Shown here: one piece after another, positions 4,648 to 5,694 of the stretch | How the letters are laid out: each line of letters begins with the position of its first letter | Position numbering within the stretch: position 1 is the stretch's first letter | NCBI GenBank assembly: GCA_026418875.1 | Contig: JAOAAM010000030.1 | Coordinates: 1-5,694 of the forward strand | DNA from: Gemmataceae bacterium | GTDB lineage: Bacteria; Planctomycetota; Planctomycetia; Gemmatales; Gemmataceae | DNA length: 5,694 nucleotides | Direction of reading: 5' to 3' | Notes under the pieces: model-generated | Databases searched by the model: none | Seen by the model: only the letters and a program-made list of their open reading frames with translations | What the model was told of the DNA's origin: nothing | Made by a program: the position numbers and the translations under genes

Positions 4648-5694
4648 ATGCGGCTTCTGAGACAGGGCGTCGCGGTCAACCTCATCGCATCAGCATGGAT
4701 GGGCACCACCGCTGCGGTCGAGCCAACTGGTGAACCGATCACTCCCATCTCGGTCCCGGATGCCGAGGAGGCAAGCACAGGCGATGGCAGCGAGAAATCG
4801 CTGGCCGAACCTAAATCGTTGGAGAAGGCCGTTCGGGAACTACTCGAGGACAAAAAAAAGAGGCAAGACGCGGAGAAGGCAAAAAAGGCGGCGGATGCGA
4901 AGAAGCCCACCGTCAATTGGACCGGGCAAGTGCAGTCCGACATGCTGATGTTCACGCAGGATGCCGCGAGCAAGGCGGTGTTCGGTGACATACCGAATGG
5001 ATCGGTGATTCGGCGTGCCCGGTTCGGCATGTTCGGGCAACACGAGTTAACCGAATACCGCATCGAGATGGATTTCGCCTTTCTTGGGCGGCCGACCTTC
5101 CTCGATGTCTACGCCGGCTTGATCAATCCGCAGACGAAGGGCGTCCTCCGCGTCGGTCATTTCTTCGAGCCGTTCAGCTTGGAGCGGATGACACCCAACC
5201 GCTTCATGACATTCCTCGAACGCTCGTTAATGGATCAGGCGTTTGCTCCCGTCCGAAACCTGGGTGTCGTGTGGAAACGGCCATTGGCTGAGGAACACGT
5301 CACCGCTGCGGTCGGCATCTTCCGTACGGACAGCGACTTTTATGGAGACGACACCGGCGACCTGTTCGAGCATGCCATCACCGGCAGGTTGACCTGGCTG
5401 CCCTACTACCGTGAGTCGACCGGGGATCGCTACCTGATGCTAGGCACAAGTGGCAGCTTCCGCGGTGCCAACAACCACCTCGTTCGCTTCCGCGCTCAAC
5501 CCGAGGTTCGGCTCGGTGCGACGATCCCCAACGTGCCATTCATGGCGGACACGGGAAACATTCCGGCCACGCACTCGTTCTTGCTGGGCACCGAGGCGGT
5601 TTGGGTCCACGGTCCCTTCTCGGTTCAAGCGGAATACGCCGCCGCTCCCGTGGCGTCGCTGAACTTCGGCACCCTTTGGTTCCAAGGATGGTAC
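4648..5694 (+). CDS. Phosphate-selective porin O/P family protein (partial, 3' end beyond window)
   Basis: The frame is open from ATG 4648 to the last base: 349 codons without a stop. The family (OprO/OprP, Porin_O_P) forms outer-membrane 16-stranded barrels; characterised members take up phosphate or polyphosphate, but substrate cannot be assigned here. Residues 1-23 look like a signal peptide (MRLLRQGVAVNLIASAW, then TTAA before V24). Residues 24-56 form an acidic Pro/Ser/Thr linker. Residues 57-86 are a Lys/Glu/Ala-rich helix, likely a periplasmic coiled coil. The barrel begins near residue 88 (TVNWTGQVQSDM). Family hallmarks follow: RRARFGMFGQ at 122-131, EYRIEMDFAF, RVGHFFEPFSLERMT at 168-182, TFLERSLMDQAFAPVRNLGV at 188-207, and TAAVGIFR. 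Most of the N-terminal two thirds of a typical member is present. A8 at 4852-4859 lies in the helix. The upstream spacer suggests a separate transcription unit. Confidence 0.88.
   Translation, partial: MRLLRQGVAVNLIASAWMGTTAAVEPTGEPITPISVPDAEEASTGDGSEKSLAEPKSLEKAVRELLEDKKKRQDAEKAKKAADAKKPTVNWTGQVQSDMLMFTQDAASKAVFGDIPNGSVIRRARFGMFGQHELTEYRIEMDFAFLGRPTFLDVYAGLINPQTKGVLRVGHFFEPFSLERMTPNRFMTFLERSLMDQAFAPVRNLGVVWKRPLAEEHVTAAVGIFRTDSDFYGDDTGDLFEHAITGRLTWLPYYRESTGDRYLMLGTSGSFRGANNHLVRFRAQPEVRLGATIPNVPFMADTGNIPATHSFLLGTEAVWVHGPFSVQAEYAAAPVASLNFGTLWFQGWY

Noticed and set aside
5440..5685. Open frames on both strands near the right edge other than the porin frame
   Set aside because: They lie in other frames of the porin gene, whose conserved motifs and continuous frame from 4648 explain the region.

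Overview
The window most likely comes from a planctomycete, probably a Gemmata-type or other Planctomycetia genome. The base composition is GC-rich. It carries a DUF1559 prepilin-like protein with the N-terminal FTLIELLVVIAIIAVL helix and a C-terminal H...DG motif, a family greatly expanded in that phylum. It also carries an outer-membrane porin of the OprO/OprP type, which implies a diderm envelope. The placement rests on protein family recognition and not on a database search.

Left part (1-3240), all on the + strand: the end of gyrB (DNA gyrase subunit B), a small heat-shock protein of the Hsp20 class, a full-length Lon protease, and a tRNA-Leu(UAA). The spacing is tight. There are 40 nt between gyrB and hsp20, hsp20 and lon overlap by 4 nt (GTGA), and 10 nt separate the lon stop from the tRNA. 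This looks like one transcription unit. An ATP-independent holdase next to an ATP-dependent protease is a coherent protein quality-control pair, and the gyrB and tRNA genes are housekeeping neighbours.

Middle part (3241-4497): a 219-nt spacer with no recognisable gene but a sigma-54-like promoter candidate, followed by the DUF1559 prepilin-like gene. A 13-bp hairpin 26 nt after its stop probably ends this transcript.

Right part (4498-5694): a 150-nt spacer holds that hairpin and a perfect 13-bp palindrome. A phosphate-selective-porin-family gene then starts at 4648 and runs off the window edge with its reading frame open (349 codons seen, no stop). It has a signal peptide and a charged helical segment before the barrel.

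I see no mobile element, CRISPR array, toxin-antitoxin pair or defence system, and nothing that amounts to a new biological system. The points worth a second look are small: the sigma-54-like promoter, a one-residue insertion in the H-X9-DG motif, a palindrome before the porin, an sHSP with no C-terminal tail, a glycine beside the catalytic lysine of Lon, and an A-C opposition in the tRNA anticodon stem.
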